From: an uncultured Mobiluncus sp. | Lineage (GTDB): Bacteria > Actinomycetota > Actinomycetes > Actinomycetales > Actinomycetaceae | Assembly: GCF_943914685.1 (NCBI RefSeq) | Contig: NZ_CALUCZ010000020.1 | Span: 1-40,428, forward strand | Length of the DNA stretch: 40,428 nucleotides | Direction: 5' to 3' | Notes under the pieces: model-generated | The model's input: only the letters and a program-made list of their open reading frames with translations | Told to the model about the DNA's origin: nothing | Databases searched by the model: none | In this document: one piece after another, positions 6,141 through 14,328 of the stretch | Layout: each line of letters opens with the position of its first letter | How positions within the stretch are numbered: the first letter of the stretch is position 1 | Program-made: the position numbers and the translations under genes

Positions 6141-6866
6141 GTGAGACTTTTTGTGGTGCTGACTGCGGCGGGGTCAGGAACTCGGCTCGGCTGCGATATG
6201 CCCAAAGCGCTGGTTCCCGTAGCGGACCGCCCGTTGCTGGAGTGGGCTTTACAAGGTCTGCCCAGCTGCGATTTTGTGGTTGTCAGCGCGCCGTCGGCGC
6301 AGCTCGACCGCTTTCAGTCGGTGGTTTCCGGTTGTGATGTCCCCACTGCGGTTGTCCCCGGCGGTTCTTCACGACAAGGTTCGGTGGCGGCGGCCCTCCA
6401 AACGCTGGTTAACATGGTTGACCCGGTGCAAGACGATGACCTGGTCCTGGTTCATGACGCGGCCCGCCCTTTCACTCCCTCCGCAGTGTTTGACCGCGTG
6501 GTGGCGGCTTTGCAGGACGGTCATCGAGCCGTTGTTCCCGCCCTGCCCGTCACCGACACAATCAAGGTCGTAGCTCCGCGGACCCATCCCGACGAGCCTG
6601 TGGAGGTTGTCACCGCCACCCCAAACCGCGCGACTTTGCGAGCAGTCCAGACGCCACAAGGCTTTTACCTGCACGAATTGGCAGCGCTACACCAGCGGTT
6701 TGCCGAGCGATCGCTTACCGAGTCCACGGCATTTTCCGATGATGCAGCACTATACGAAGCCGCGGGCCTGCCAGTCGTGACCGTAGACGGCGATCGCTTA
6801 GCCTACAAAATCACCACTCCCGCTGACCTGGCCCTCGCCGAATTCCAGCACTCCCCGCACCACTAA
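6141..6866 (+). CDS. ispD: 2-C-methyl-D-erythritol 4-phosphate cytidylyltransferase
   Basis: The 241-residue protein has the IspD nucleotidyltransferase signatures in order: TAAGSGTRLGCDMPKALVPV at 8-27 (CTP-binding loop), PGGSSRQGSV at 73-82, VHDAARPF at 104-111, PVTDTIK at 136-142, QTPQGF at 170-175 and KITTPADLALAE at 223-234. IspD couples CTP to 2-C-methyl-D-erythritol 4-phosphate, the third step of the non-mevalonate isoprenoid pathway. The length is typical for a stand-alone enzyme; there is no fused IspF domain and no ispF gene follows. The start is the GTG at 6141, since the protein must begin just before the FVVLTAAG strand. The ribosome-binding site is poor (GGGGG about 12 bases upstream). 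ispH of the same pathway is at 35150-36151. Confidence 0.93.
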   Translation: MRLFVVLTAAGSGTRLGCDMPKALVPVADRPLLEWALQGLPSCDFVVVSAPSAQLDRFQSVVSGCDVPTAVVPGGSSRQGSVAAALQTLVNMVDPVQDDDLVLVHDAARPFTPSAVFDRVVAALQDGHRAVVPALPVTDTIKVVAPRTHPDEPVEVVTATPNRATLRAVQTPQGFYLHELAALHQRFAERSLTESTAFSDDAALYEAAGLPVVTVDGDRLAYKITTPADLALAEFQHSPHH

Positions 6867-6973
6867 CGTCCCCACCCTTGTGCAACGAACACCCTAGATA
6901 ACACGAGAAAACTTAACAAATCCCTAACGTAAAACCGGTAGGTTAACAGTAAAGTCATCAAAGGGGAGAAACA

Positions 6974-7102
6974 ATGCCAAAATCAGGCGGATTCGTTCAA
7001 AAACTTACGTGGTGCATGGGGGCGCGATGGCAGCGCGAAGCGCATGAGCCATCGCGGGCCGGGCGCGTAGGCGTTAAAAAACGGTCCGGGGGACCGTTTT
7101 AG
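6974..7102 (+). CDS. Leader ORF duplicating the first 15 codons of the next gene
   Basis: A 42-codon frame starts with ATG at 6974 after a GGGGAGA ribosome-binding site. It encodes MPKSGGFVQKLTWCM, identical to residues 1-15 of the transporter starting at 7148, then diverges into GARWQREAHEPS and ends in TAG at 7100-7102. The two 45-base stretches (6974-7018 and 7148-7192) differ at two positions only, both synonymous third positions (CTT/CTC and TGC/TGT). The stop codon overlaps the last base of a terminator-like hairpin. It may be a translated regulatory leader, or the scar of a partial tandem duplication. No known leader-peptide family is recognised. Confidence 0.5.
   Translation: MPKSGGFVQKLTWCMGARWQREAHEPSRAGRVGVKKRSGGPF
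7022..7056 (+). repeat. Long imperfect hairpin inside the leader ORF
   Basis: CGCGATGGC pairs with GCCATCGCG, and inside it GCGC-GAA-GCGC forms an apical stem. The structure lies just upstream of the terminator-like hairpin and could influence its formation. Confidence 0.5.
7078..7100 (+). terminator. Attenuator-like hairpin before the Atg22-like transporter
   Basis: AAAACGGTCC pairs perfectly with GGACCGTTTT around a GGG loop, and the right arm ends in TTTT. It lies 48 bases before the transporter ATG, at the end of the leader ORF, where a ribosome reaching the stop codon would disrupt it. It may instead terminate the ispD transcript. Confidence 0.65.
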
Positions 7103-7147
7103 CCGCAGCTCCACAAACAGAATCCAACCAGTTCACAGGAGAAAACA

Positions 7148-8722
7148 ATGCCAAAATCAGGCGGATTCGTTCAAAAACTCACGTGGTGTATGTGGGACGC
7201 CGGCGGCGCCTCCGTCAACGCGGTCGCGACCACTTTCGTGTTCACGGTCTACCTGACCGGTGCCGCTTTTGGCAACCAAACGGCCTCCTCACAGGCCGTT
7301 TCAACCGGCATGACCATCGCGGGGATTATCGTGGCGCTGACTGCCCCTATCACGGGGCAGCGCGCGGATCGGCGCGGCGAAGGTACGTTCTGGCTGGGAG
7401 TGTTTTCGGCAATCATCATCGCTTGCCTGGCGGCGATGTTCTTTGTAGCGCCGCACCCGAACTTCCTGTGGCTGGGCGTGGGCCTGCTGGCGTTGATGAC
7501 CATGTTCTTCGAGTTCGCCACCGTGAACTATTACGCCATGCTGACCCGGATTTCCAACGCCGACAACATCGGAAAAATCAGCGGGATTGGCTGGGCCAGC
7601 GGGTATTTCGGCGGAATTATCCTGTTGATGTTCCTGAATTTCGGGTTCATCTCGGAAAATAACTTCACCGGCTTGGACACTTCAAACGGTATGGGGGTGC
7701 GAGTCGCGATGCTGGTCGCGGCCGCATGGTCGCTGATTTTCTTTGTGCCGGTGCTGTTCACCGTGCGCGGGCGAGTCGTACCGGGTAGCGAAAACCTGCC
7801 TCACGAGTCTATTTTCACCTCCTACAAAAAGCTGTTCCAAACTATCGCCTGGCTGTTTCGTAACGCCCCGAACGTGCTGTATTTCCTGATTGCCTCCGCG
7901 ATTTTCCGCGACGGATTGTCCGGCGTCTTTACGTTCGGCGGCATCATCGCCGCGGTGACTTTCGGTTTCTCTCCCGGAGAAGTCATTATTTTCGCGGTCG
8001 TCGCCAACGTTGCGGCCGGTATCGCCACAACGTTGATGGGATTCTTTGACGACAAAATCGGCCCCAAGAAAGTCATGATTTTCTCGCTCATCATGCTGGT
8101 AGCCTGCTGTTTGGGGGTTTTCGCCCTGCACGCCCAAGGCAAAATCATCATGTGGACGATTGGGCTGTTCATGACCTTGTGGGTCGGTCCGGCCCAGTCC
8201 GCGTCCCGTTCTTTCCTGGCGCGGCGCATTCCCGAGGGTCACGAGGGCGAGGTGTTCGGGCTCTACCAGACGACGGGTCGCTCGGTGACGTGGCTGGCTC
8301 CCCTGATGTTTACCCTGTTCATCAGCCTGGGCCAGCACTTCACCCCGTTTATTCCGCCCGCTTTGCTGTCCGTGACCACGGGTCCGGGCGGCCCGATGAT
8401 GGCGATTCACGCGCAGGCTCAATACTGGGGCATCCTCGGGATTGGCCTGGTGCTGCTGGTGGGGTTGCTTATGCTACTGCCGGTGCGTGAGGATCACATG
8501 GTATTACGGAGGGCGACCGAGGCCGCACCTCACGATTCCGCTTCTGACGCAGTTTCGGGCGACCCCACAAGTCTTGAGGGGGACGTTTCCGTGACGGTTT
8601 CGCCCTCCGGACCCGGCCAGCCGGTCGAACTCCCGGCGGAAACACCAACGGAGGACTTTTCACCCGAAACTCCCCCGCCCAGTGCGCCAGACCCCACACA
8701 ACCCCTCGGAGGTGCCCAATGA
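7148..8722 (+). CDS. MFS permease, Atg22-like (UMF1) family
   Basis: The 524-residue protein has about twelve hydrophobic segments in residues 1-450. The start LTWCMWDAGGASVNAVATTF resembles the WDxGxSAFNA opening of UMF1/Atg22-like members of the major facilitator superfamily. GQRADRRGEGTFWLG in the first cytoplasmic loop is the MFS A-like motif. Family members are suspected efflux or amino-acid permeases; the substrate cannot be read here. A hydrophilic Pro/Glu/Ser-rich tail of about 70 residues follows the last helix and is probably disordered. The ATG has an excellent ribosome-binding site (CAGGAGAAAACA). The stop overlaps the next gene's start by four bases (8719-8722), so the lipoprotein downstream is co-translated. 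Confidence 0.85.
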   Translation: MPKSGGFVQKLTWCMWDAGGASVNAVATTFVFTVYLTGAAFGNQTASSQAVSTGMTIAGIIVALTAPITGQRADRRGEGTFWLGVFSAIIIACLAAMFFVAPHPNFLWLGVGLLALMTMFFEFATVNYYAMLTRISNADNIGKISGIGWASGYFGGIILLMFLNFGFISENNFTGLDTSNGMGVRVAMLVAAAWSLIFFVPVLFTVRGRVVPGSENLPHESIFTSYKKLFQTIAWLFRNAPNVLYFLIASAIFRDGLSGVFTFGGIIAAVTFGFSPGEVIIFAVVANVAAGIATTLMGFFDDKIGPKKVMIFSLIMLVACCLGVFALHAQGKIIMWTIGLFMTLWVGPAQSASRSFLARRIPEGHEGEVFGLYQTTGRSVTWLAPLMFTLFISLGQHFTPFIPPALLSVTTGPGGPMMAIHAQAQYWGILGIGLVLLVGLLMLLPVREDHMVLRRATEAAPHDSASDAVSGDPTSLEGDVSVTVSPSGPGQPVELPAETPTEDFSPETPPPSAPDPTQPLGGAQ

Positions 8723-9441
8723 AACGCCACTTTATCTCCATAATCGCCGCGGCCGGCCTGGTGACTTTGAGCCTGACCGGGTGTGCCTCTGATCAAAGTA
8801 AAGTCGACGCGAAACCGGCGCCCGGTTCTCCTGACATCGGCGCGACGGCCGCCATTTTCGCCGACCTGAAACTGGTGGGGCACTCGCTCACACCGTTCAA
8901 CGAGGACGAATCCACTCAGATGCGCCAACAGGTTGACCTGGCCGGGGATCAGGTACGCGACCTGAAAAACCCGGCCGGATTGAAGTTTGATCCCGCCGGT
9001 TCCGGCTGCCAAGCCATGATGCGCAATTCTTTCAATCTCCCCCTGCTGCACTGGCCCTCCCTGGCAGCCCAAGCGCCTGACGGAAAGGCCGCAGCTCAGG
9101 TGTTCCTGGCGCCTTCCGAGCAGGATGTGCGGTCGATGATTAACGACCTGGACACGATGATCAGGAACTGCGAGGAAGTGACAGTGAGCGCCCCGACCGG
9201 CACCGTGAAGATGACCCTCAAAGCGAACGACCCCGTGGTGACTTGTACGAGCGGATACCGCCAAACCGTGACCCGCGACCGGGTCAGCCAGACTTTGGAC
9301 GTGTGTTACGTCCCGTATGGCAACGCGGTTTTGGCGCTGTCCCTGGTGGATTCCACGGATACCGCTCAGGGCATGGCACAGGATTTTGAGGATTTCTCGT
9401 CGCGTTTCTATGCGCGGCTCGCTCCGCTGTACACCGAGTAG
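8719..9441 (+). CDS. Putative lipoprotein coupled to the Atg22-like permease
   Basis: The 240-residue protein begins MKRHFISIIAAAGLVTLSLTGC, a signal peptide ending in the lipobox LTGC, so lipid attachment at Cys22 and location on the outer face of the membrane are expected. The mature part contains four further cysteines (in SGCQAMM, IRNCEE, VVTCTS and LDVCYV), which could form two disulfides. It vaguely resembles the extracellular sensor-like domains of actinobacteria (the PknH-type fold), but I cannot assign a family. Its start overlaps the stop of the upstream permease gene by four bases, which suggests the two proteins work together, for example as a ligand-binding or stability partner. 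Confidence 0.75.
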   Translation: MKRHFISIIAAAGLVTLSLTGCASDQSKVDAKPAPGSPDIGATAAIFADLKLVGHSLTPFNEDESTQMRQQVDLAGDQVRDLKNPAGLKFDPAGSGCQAMMRNSFNLPLLHWPSLAAQAPDGKAAAQVFLAPSEQDVRSMINDLDTMIRNCEEVTVSAPTGTVKMTLKANDPVVTCTSGYRQTVTRDRVSQTLDVCYVPYGNAVLALSLVDSTDTAQGMAQDFEDFSSRFYARLAPLYTE

Positions 9442-9567
9442 TCCTCGTCCCCGCACGAGTCACGCTGCCCCCCGCCTCAAGCACGCTACCCGGCACCCGC
9501 GGCCCGCATCTGCGGTGTATCCCGATGAGCGCGGTTTCGCGATGTCAGCGGGCGCGCGGCTGAGGAA

Positions 9568-9573
9568 TATACT
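9568..9573 (+). promoter_or_regulatory. Candidate -10 element giving a leaderless transcript
   Basis: TATACT ends seven bases before the ATG at 9580, so transcription would begin at or next to the start codon. No clear -35 is visible. Confidence 0.35.
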
Positions 9574-9579
9574 GGCCGT

Positions 9580-10956
9580 ATGTCGTCAGTCCACAACTCT
9601 AAGGCTCCTGGTCCTCGCCAACCAGACAGTATCCTGGCTTCCCCCGACCCTGCCATGATTGATGCCGCCCGCACCGAACCGGGCGGCATTCCAGTTCCGG
9701 TCGAGAAACTGCCCTTGACGGCGCTGCGCCCTGCCGCCCAAGCGGCTTTCACCGGCTACACCAGTCACGACCCGGAATACCGGCGCATCAAGTTTGCCCT
9801 GTTCGTAGCCGGTTTCGTGACTTTCGCTCAGATTTATGAGGTGCAGGTGCTGCTGCCGGACATCTCGAAGTTTTTCTCCATCCCCCCGGTCACGGCCTCG
9901 CTGGCGCTGTCACTGACGACCCTGGCGTTGGCGATCTCGATGTTCTTTATCGGGCCGTCCTCGGAGCGTCTGGGACGCCGTCCGATTATTTTGATTTCCC
10001 TGTTCGCAGCTTCCCTCCTGGGGATTATCTTGGGCTTTACACCGAACTGGGGCTTTTTGATGGTCGGGCGTTTTGTGCAGGGCATGGCGTTGGCGGGTTT
10101 GCCCGCAGTGGCCACGGCTTACCTGGCTGAAGAAATCTGTTCAGCTGAGCTGCCCAAGGCGGCCGGTTCTTACGTGGCCGGCACCGCGATTGGCGGTATG
10201 TTGGGCCGGATTCTCTCCGGGTTTCTGTCTCACCTGGTGGGATGGGACATGACCATCACTATCCTGGGGTGCATCGGCGTGGTCGGGACAGTGCTGGTGT
10301 GGCTGCTTTTGCCCAAACAAGAGGGTTTCTCTAAGGCCGAGCCGGGGTTGAAAGCCCTGTTGCAACACACCAAGGATGTCCTGACCGAACCCGGTTTGGT
10401 GCTGCTGTTCGTGATTGGCGGCACCGCTCTGGGCGCATATCAAAGTATCCTCAACATGATGCCCTACCGTTTGACCGGCGCGCCCTACTTTATGGCGACC
10501 TGGATTGTTTCCCTGATTTTCCTGGTCAACCTGTTCGGCTCGTTTGCAGCTTCCACAGCGGGCAGCTTGGCTTCACGTTTTGGCAGGAGGGCCGTGGTTC
10601 CGGTCGCCGGCATCATCTATCTGGTGGGGATTTTGATGATGCTGGCCAAGCCGTTGTGGGCGATTTTCGCGGGTCTGGTGGTGTTTACTATCGGGTTTTT
10701 TGCGGTTCATTCCGTCGCGACCGGCTGGGTTACGGCTCGGGCGGTGTCCGGGGTGGGCGCCACCGGCCAGGCTTCGTCAGCCTATTCGATTGTTTACTAT
10801 GCCGGCGGCTCGATTTTCGGCACTTTGGCTGGTTTTGGTTGGACCGCCCTGGGCTGGCCGGGCGTAGTGGCGATTTCTGGCTCCCTGGCAGCTGTGGTCA
10901 TCATCCTGGCGTTGATCTTGCGCCACATCAAACCTCTGTCTGCCTCCGGGTACTGA
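9580..10956 (+). CDS. MFS transporter, drug/sugar efflux type (YnfM-like)
   Basis: The 458-residue protein has an unusually long hydrophilic N-terminus (about 60 residues), then twelve predicted membrane segments starting at FALFVAGFVTFAQIYEVQVL. GPSSERLGRRPIILIS matches the MFS A motif between helices 2 and 3, and RFVQGMALAGLPAVATAYL is the helix 4-5 region seen in AraJ/YnfM-type exporters. A second A-like motif, ASRFGRRAVVPVAG, occurs in the second half. The substrate is unknown. The ATG at 9580 has no good ribosome-binding site, but the TATACT just upstream would allow a leaderless message. A later start after the hydrophilic extension is possible. It is convergent with the arsR-type gene at 11007-11489. 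Confidence 0.85.
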   Translation: MSSVHNSKAPGPRQPDSILASPDPAMIDAARTEPGGIPVPVEKLPLTALRPAAQAAFTGYTSHDPEYRRIKFALFVAGFVTFAQIYEVQVLLPDISKFFSIPPVTASLALSLTTLALAISMFFIGPSSERLGRRPIILISLFAASLLGIILGFTPNWGFLMVGRFVQGMALAGLPAVATAYLAEEICSAELPKAAGSYVAGTAIGGMLGRILSGFLSHLVGWDMTITILGCIGVVGTVLVWLLLPKQEGFSKAEPGLKALLQHTKDVLTEPGLVLLFVIGGTALGAYQSILNMMPYRLTGAPYFMATWIVSLIFLVNLFGSFAASTAGSLASRFGRRAVVPVAGIIYLVGILMMLAKPLWAIFAGLVVFTIGFFAVHSVATGWVTARAVSGVGATGQASSAYSIVYYAGGSIFGTLAGFGWTALGWPGVVAISGSLAAVVIILALILRHIKPLSASGY

Positions 10957-11006
10957 GCCGAGAGTTCCGCAATTCTGCAGCGCTTCTGGGGTTTCTCACC
11001 ATCAAG

Positions 11007-11489
11007 TTACACGTGGGTGTGCCCGATAAAATGCAGCATCTGGTGCGCGGCAGTGTCTTTCAGGGTGTAGCGCATCAAGCGCCCGTCACGATCGGCGCTA
11101 ACCCAGCCTTCATCACGCAAGACCCGCAGCGCTTGTGAGGCTGCCGTCTGGGTAATACCCGCCGCGTTAGCTAAATCCTGTACGCAAGAACCGGGATAAA
11201 TATGCATATAAGACAGCAGCTTCAGCCTGGTTAAATCGGCTAGCAATTCGAAGCGAGGTGCCCAGATGGTAGCAATCTCATCGATGTCTACCGGCTGCAT
11301 TGGGGGGTGTGCCTGCCGGCCGTGGCGGGTCTGGTCTTCGTCGTAAGCTCCATCGGGTTCATGAGGTGTTCCGGTTTCGCGGGGCATCAGCTCCGTATCC
11401 GCCGCGCACCGACATCCCGCACCGGTTCCATGTGGATGGGTCAAGGCTTCGCGCAGGGCACGAATCTCGGCGGCAGGCAGCTGGCTCAT
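11007..11489 (-). CDS. ArsR-family metal-responsive repressor
   Basis: The 160-residue protein contains a winged helix-turn-helix at about 70-145. Landmarks are APRFELLADLTRLKLLSYM, SCVQDLANAAGITQTAASQA (recognition region) and LRVLRDEGWVSADRDGRLMRYTL (wing). The C-terminal helix carries Asp145, His149, His153, His157 and His159, a dense histidine array at the alpha-5 position used by SmtB/NmtR-type zinc, nickel or cobalt sensors. The Cys of SCVQDLA sits where ArsR/CmtR proteins place a metal-binding Cys, but the second Cys is replaced by Gln. The N-terminal extension of about 65 residues includes HPH and CRC and may add ligands. It is divergent from an ABC importer of the nickel/peptide class, with a palindromic operator between them. 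Nickel or cobalt sensing is likely but not proven; zinc is the main alternative. Confidence 0.87.
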   Translation of the reverse strand: MSQLPAAEIRALREALTHPHGTGAGCRCAADTELMPRETGTPHEPDGAYDEDQTRHGRQAHPPMQPVDIDEIATIWAPRFELLADLTRLKLLSYMHIYPGSCVQDLANAAGITQTAASQALRVLRDEGWVSADRDGRLMRYTLKDTAAHQMLHFIGHTHV

Positions 11490-11577
11490 GAATCTTTCCT
11501 TCCTAACACCTTTTCAATTGTGACATTATTCGCCTGATTTTGGCTCGTTATCTCTGGATTTCTCACCGTCAGGAGAA

Positions 11578-11606
11578 TTGCCCCGCTACTAACCGCATGA
11601 TAATAT
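11578..11606 (+). promoter_or_regulatory. Candidate promoter of the ABC importer operon
   Basis: TTGCCC at 11578-11583 and TAATAT at 11601-11606 are separated by 17 bases. The predicted start, near 11613, falls just before the palindrome at 11623-11638. Confidence 0.55.
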
Positions 11607-11617
11607 CTTTGCGAACT

Positions 11618-11642
11618 GACATATGTCTATGTAGACATTATT
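11618..11642. promoter_or_regulatory. Candidate ArsR operator
   Basis: ATGTCTATGTAGACAT (11623-11638) is a perfect 7-2-7 inverted repeat, overlapped by the ten-base palindrome GACATATGTC (11618-11627). It sits immediately downstream of the predicted transcription start, where a bound repressor would block transcription. GACATTATT at 11634-11642 recurs at 11522-11530, just upstream of the regulator gene, and may be a second half-site for autoregulation. Confidence 0.55.
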
Positions 11643-11683
11643 AACCCTGCGCGAAAGCAATACGTTACACACAAGGAGCAGCT

Positions 11684-13327
11684 ATGTCCCACCCCTGCCA
11701 CCCTGGCAAATTCAGCATAAAAACCCTAGCGGTCAGCGGCGCCGCCGTGGCGTTAGCTTTGAGTCTTACCGCTTGTCAAGGGGGCTCCTCCGCGAAAAAC
11801 CCCGCCGCTGGCACCGACAAAGCCACGGCCGCCGATGAAATCACTCTGGCGGACGCTTATGAATTGGGAGGATACAACCCCACCAACGGCTACGCAGCAC
11901 TCGGTGTATCCCCCATATATGAAGGCTTGTTGGGTTTGGAAAGCAAAGACCCTCATAAATTGCCGGAGCTGCGTCCGGTCTTGGCGACTACGTTGCCGAT
12001 CTCTAACGCAGATAAAACCGAGTGGACCGTGGAAGTCCGTGACGGGGTAAAATTCTCAGACGGCAGCGACTTCGACGCCCAAGACGTGGTGGCTAACTAC
12101 AAAGAAGCTATGAATCCCGCCACAGCCTCGGAAATCGGAGCTTCTTTCGATATGGTTGATCAGATTAACGCAGACGGGAATAAGGTCACTTTCAAACTAA
12201 AGTACCCTTACCCCGATTTCCCCTCTCGATTGTTGCTGGGACTGGCACCTGGTGAATATATGAAAGGTGGACTGGCGAGTGAATCTCCGCTGAACACCAA
12301 GCCAGTGGGCACCGGACCGTACGTCCTCGAAACGCTTGACAGCCAGAAAGCCGTGTGGATAGCGAACCCTAAATACTGGGGTAAGGCTCCGCAAGTCAAG
12401 AAGCTGACGACGGTGTATGTTCCCGATGACGCAGCTCGCGTGGCCCGGATTCGCACCAAGGAATTCGACGGGTCGATTATCCCCCCGGCTTTGGCAAACA
12501 GCCTGAAAGACCTCCCAGACTACCAGGTAGTATATGCGGATTCCGCAGACTGGCGCGGAATCAGCTTCCCCGGTAACAATGCGTTTTGTGCCGACCTGCA
12601 GGCTCGGATAGCCATGAATGAAGCCGTGAACCGTCCAGAAATCATCAAAAAAGTACTGTTTGGGGCGGGCAAACCAGCATACACTCCAGTTTCTGGGGTT
12701 TACGAGGCTTACGTCCCGGAAGCACAGTTTAAGTTTGACCTGGAGGGCGCCAAGAAGCGCCTGGATCAGGCCGGCTGGAAAGTCGGTGCGGACGGGATTC
12801 GCGAAAAAGACGGCCAGCGTGCCGCTTTCACCCTGGCTTACACCTCCAATGACACAGTGCGCCGTGACCTTTCGGTGGCTTTCGCCGCCGCCATGAAACC
12901 ACTGGGCGTAGACGTGAAACTGGAAGGAACGACTTGGGATGCGTTGGATGGACGCCTGGACAAAGTCGGTATCTTGTTGGGCGGCGGCGACAAGCCGTAC
13001 TCCATCGACACCCAGGTGTACTCAATTCTGCACACCCGCGAAGCAAACACCTCGCAGTACGATAACCCCGGCAACTACGGCTCTCCGGAAATGGATAAAA
13101 TCTTGGAGCAGGCACGCAAATCCGGAGATGAATCCGAACGCGTGAAGCTATACCAGCAAGCCCAAAAGCAGTATTTGGAAGCCCCAAACCACGTGTTCCT
13201 GGCATTCTTGCAACACACCTATGTCACCCGTGATGCCGGTTGGAAGACCGGGAATCTGACGGTAGAGCCGCACTCCCATGGCGTGAATTGGGGTCCGTGG
13301 TGGAACTTAGGGCAATGGGAGAAATAA
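11684..13327 (+). CDS. ABC transporter substrate-binding lipoprotein, nickel/peptide family
   Basis: The 547-residue protein has a signal peptide with lipobox SLTAC (Cys31) and the family 5 solute-binding fold. Landmarks are PIYEGLLGLESKDPHKLPELRPVLATTL, the hallmark WTVEVRDGVKFSDGSDFDAQDVVANY region, VGTGPYVLE, and the late lobe from DAARVARIRTKEFDG onward. It would deliver substrate to the two permeases encoded next. Family members bind oligopeptides, nickel chelates or metallophores. The regulator next door favours a metal, and the C-terminal HSHGVNWGPWWNLGQW contains two histidines and several tryptophans. AAGGAGCAGCT is the ribosome-binding region. The downstream permease start overlaps the end of this gene by 13 bases. 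Confidence 0.9.
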   Translation: MSHPCHPGKFSIKTLAVSGAAVALALSLTACQGGSSAKNPAAGTDKATAADEITLADAYELGGYNPTNGYAALGVSPIYEGLLGLESKDPHKLPELRPVLATTLPISNADKTEWTVEVRDGVKFSDGSDFDAQDVVANYKEAMNPATASEIGASFDMVDQINADGNKVTFKLKYPYPDFPSRLLLGLAPGEYMKGGLASESPLNTKPVGTGPYVLETLDSQKAVWIANPKYWGKAPQVKKLTTVYVPDDAARVARIRTKEFDGSIIPPALANSLKDLPDYQVVYADSADWRGISFPGNNAFCADLQARIAMNEAVNRPEIIKKVLFGAGKPAYTPVSGVYEAYVPEAQFKFDLEGAKKRLDQAGWKVGADGIREKDGQRAAFTLAYTSNDTVRRDLSVAFAAAMKPLGVDVKLEGTTWDALDGRLDKVGILLGGGDKPYSIDTQVYSILHTREANTSQYDNPGNYGSPEMDKILEQARKSGDESERVKLYQQAQKQYLEAPNHVFLAFLQHTYVTRDAGWKTGNLTVEPHSHGVNWGPWWNLGQWEK

Positions 13328-14328
13328 GCACCGGAATAACTCTGCGCCAGGCGCGTCGCCACGAGCGACGCCACCAGGTGTGGATTTTGGTGCGCAACCG
13401 CCTGTTGGTGTTGCCGGTGCTGCTGGTGGCGATTTCAGTAGGTGTTTTCCTGCTCGCCGCCGTATCACCCTTGAACCCGCTGGTGGCGTACTTGGGGGAT
13501 CGCTATCAGTTCCTCAGCGCCACCCAGCGGGAATCCATCGCGAAGGCGCTTAATTTGGATCAATCCTGGCACGGAGCCTGGTTGGCTTGGGCCAGCGATC
13601 TGATTCATGGCAATTTGGGGTATTCGCGCACCTATAATCAGCCCGTCGTGCAAGTCTTGGCAGAACGCTGCGAAGCCACCCTGGCGCTATCGGGTGTGGG
13701 CCTGGTTCTGGCTTTCGTGCTGAGTATCGTATTGGGGATACTCGGGCTGCGGTGGAACTGGCTGGGACGCGTATTCCAAGCTCTCATGCTGTTTGTCCAA
13801 GCCATCCCCCCGTTCGTGTTGGCTTTGGGAGCTGTGTTATTCCTGGCTTTGGGAACCGGATGGTTCCCCGCTGGGGGGCGCACAGGTCCAGATGCCACCT
13901 CGGCATGGGAGTGGTCGTATCTGATTTTGCCTGCCAGCGTGTTGGCGTTAACCCAAATGCCGTGGATGCTGTTGACCTTGTGGGAACGCGCCCAAGAGAA
14001 TCTCCATTCCGACTGGTGGAAAGCCGGGATTCAACGCGGGATTCCGCAAAGCACCTTAATCCGCCGTTCTGTCCTGCCGCTGTCACTAGCCCCCACCATC
14101 ACCATGGTGGGCATGCGCCTGCCGGAGCTGATTGTCGGCGCGGTGCTGGTCGAGGAAGTCTTTTCTTGGGGTGGACTGGCGGCCGCGCTGGTAGCTTCCG
14201 CAAAGGGACTGGATTTACCGCTACTAACTTTCCTGACTTTGGCATCGGCGGCGCTGGTAATTATCGGCAATCTGGTCGCCGATGTTTTGTATCTCTATTT
14301 CGATCCACGGGTGCGATATGACTCTTAA
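13315..14328 (+). CDS. ABC transporter permease, NikB/DppB type
   Basis: The protein of about 337 residues is a binding-protein-dependent permease with about six membrane segments. NLDQSWHGAWLAWASDLIHGNLGYSRTY and the AGIQRGIPQSTLIRRSVLPLSLAP stretch (the EAA-type loop that contacts the ATPase) are typical of DppB/NikB. GMRLPELIVGAVLVEEVFSWGGLA follows, as usual. The start chosen is the ATG at 13315, with AGGG seven bases before, inside the end of the substrate-binding gene. An in-frame start at 13240 would add 25 residues unlike the family. The gene overlaps its successor by 11 bases, so the three genes form one operon. Confidence 0.88.
   Translation: MGEISTGITLRQARRHERRHQVWILVRNRLLVLPVLLVAISVGVFLLAAVSPLNPLVAYLGDRYQFLSATQRESIAKALNLDQSWHGAWLAWASDLIHGNLGYSRTYNQPVVQVLAERCEATLALSGVGLVLAFVLSIVLGILGLRWNWLGRVFQALMLFVQAIPPFVLALGAVLFLALGTGWFPAGGRTGPDATSAWEWSYLILPASVLALTQMPWMLLTLWERAQENLHSDWWKAGIQRGIPQSTLIRRSVLPLSLAPTITMVGMRLPELIVGAVLVEEVFSWGGLAAALVASAKGLDLPLLTFLTLASAALVIIGNLVADVLYLYFDPRVRYDS

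Noticed and set aside
6960..7147. Known riboswitch class ahead of the Atg22-like permease
   Set aside because: The hairpins do not match any riboswitch consensus that I recognise; the duplicated leader ORF is the more specific observation.
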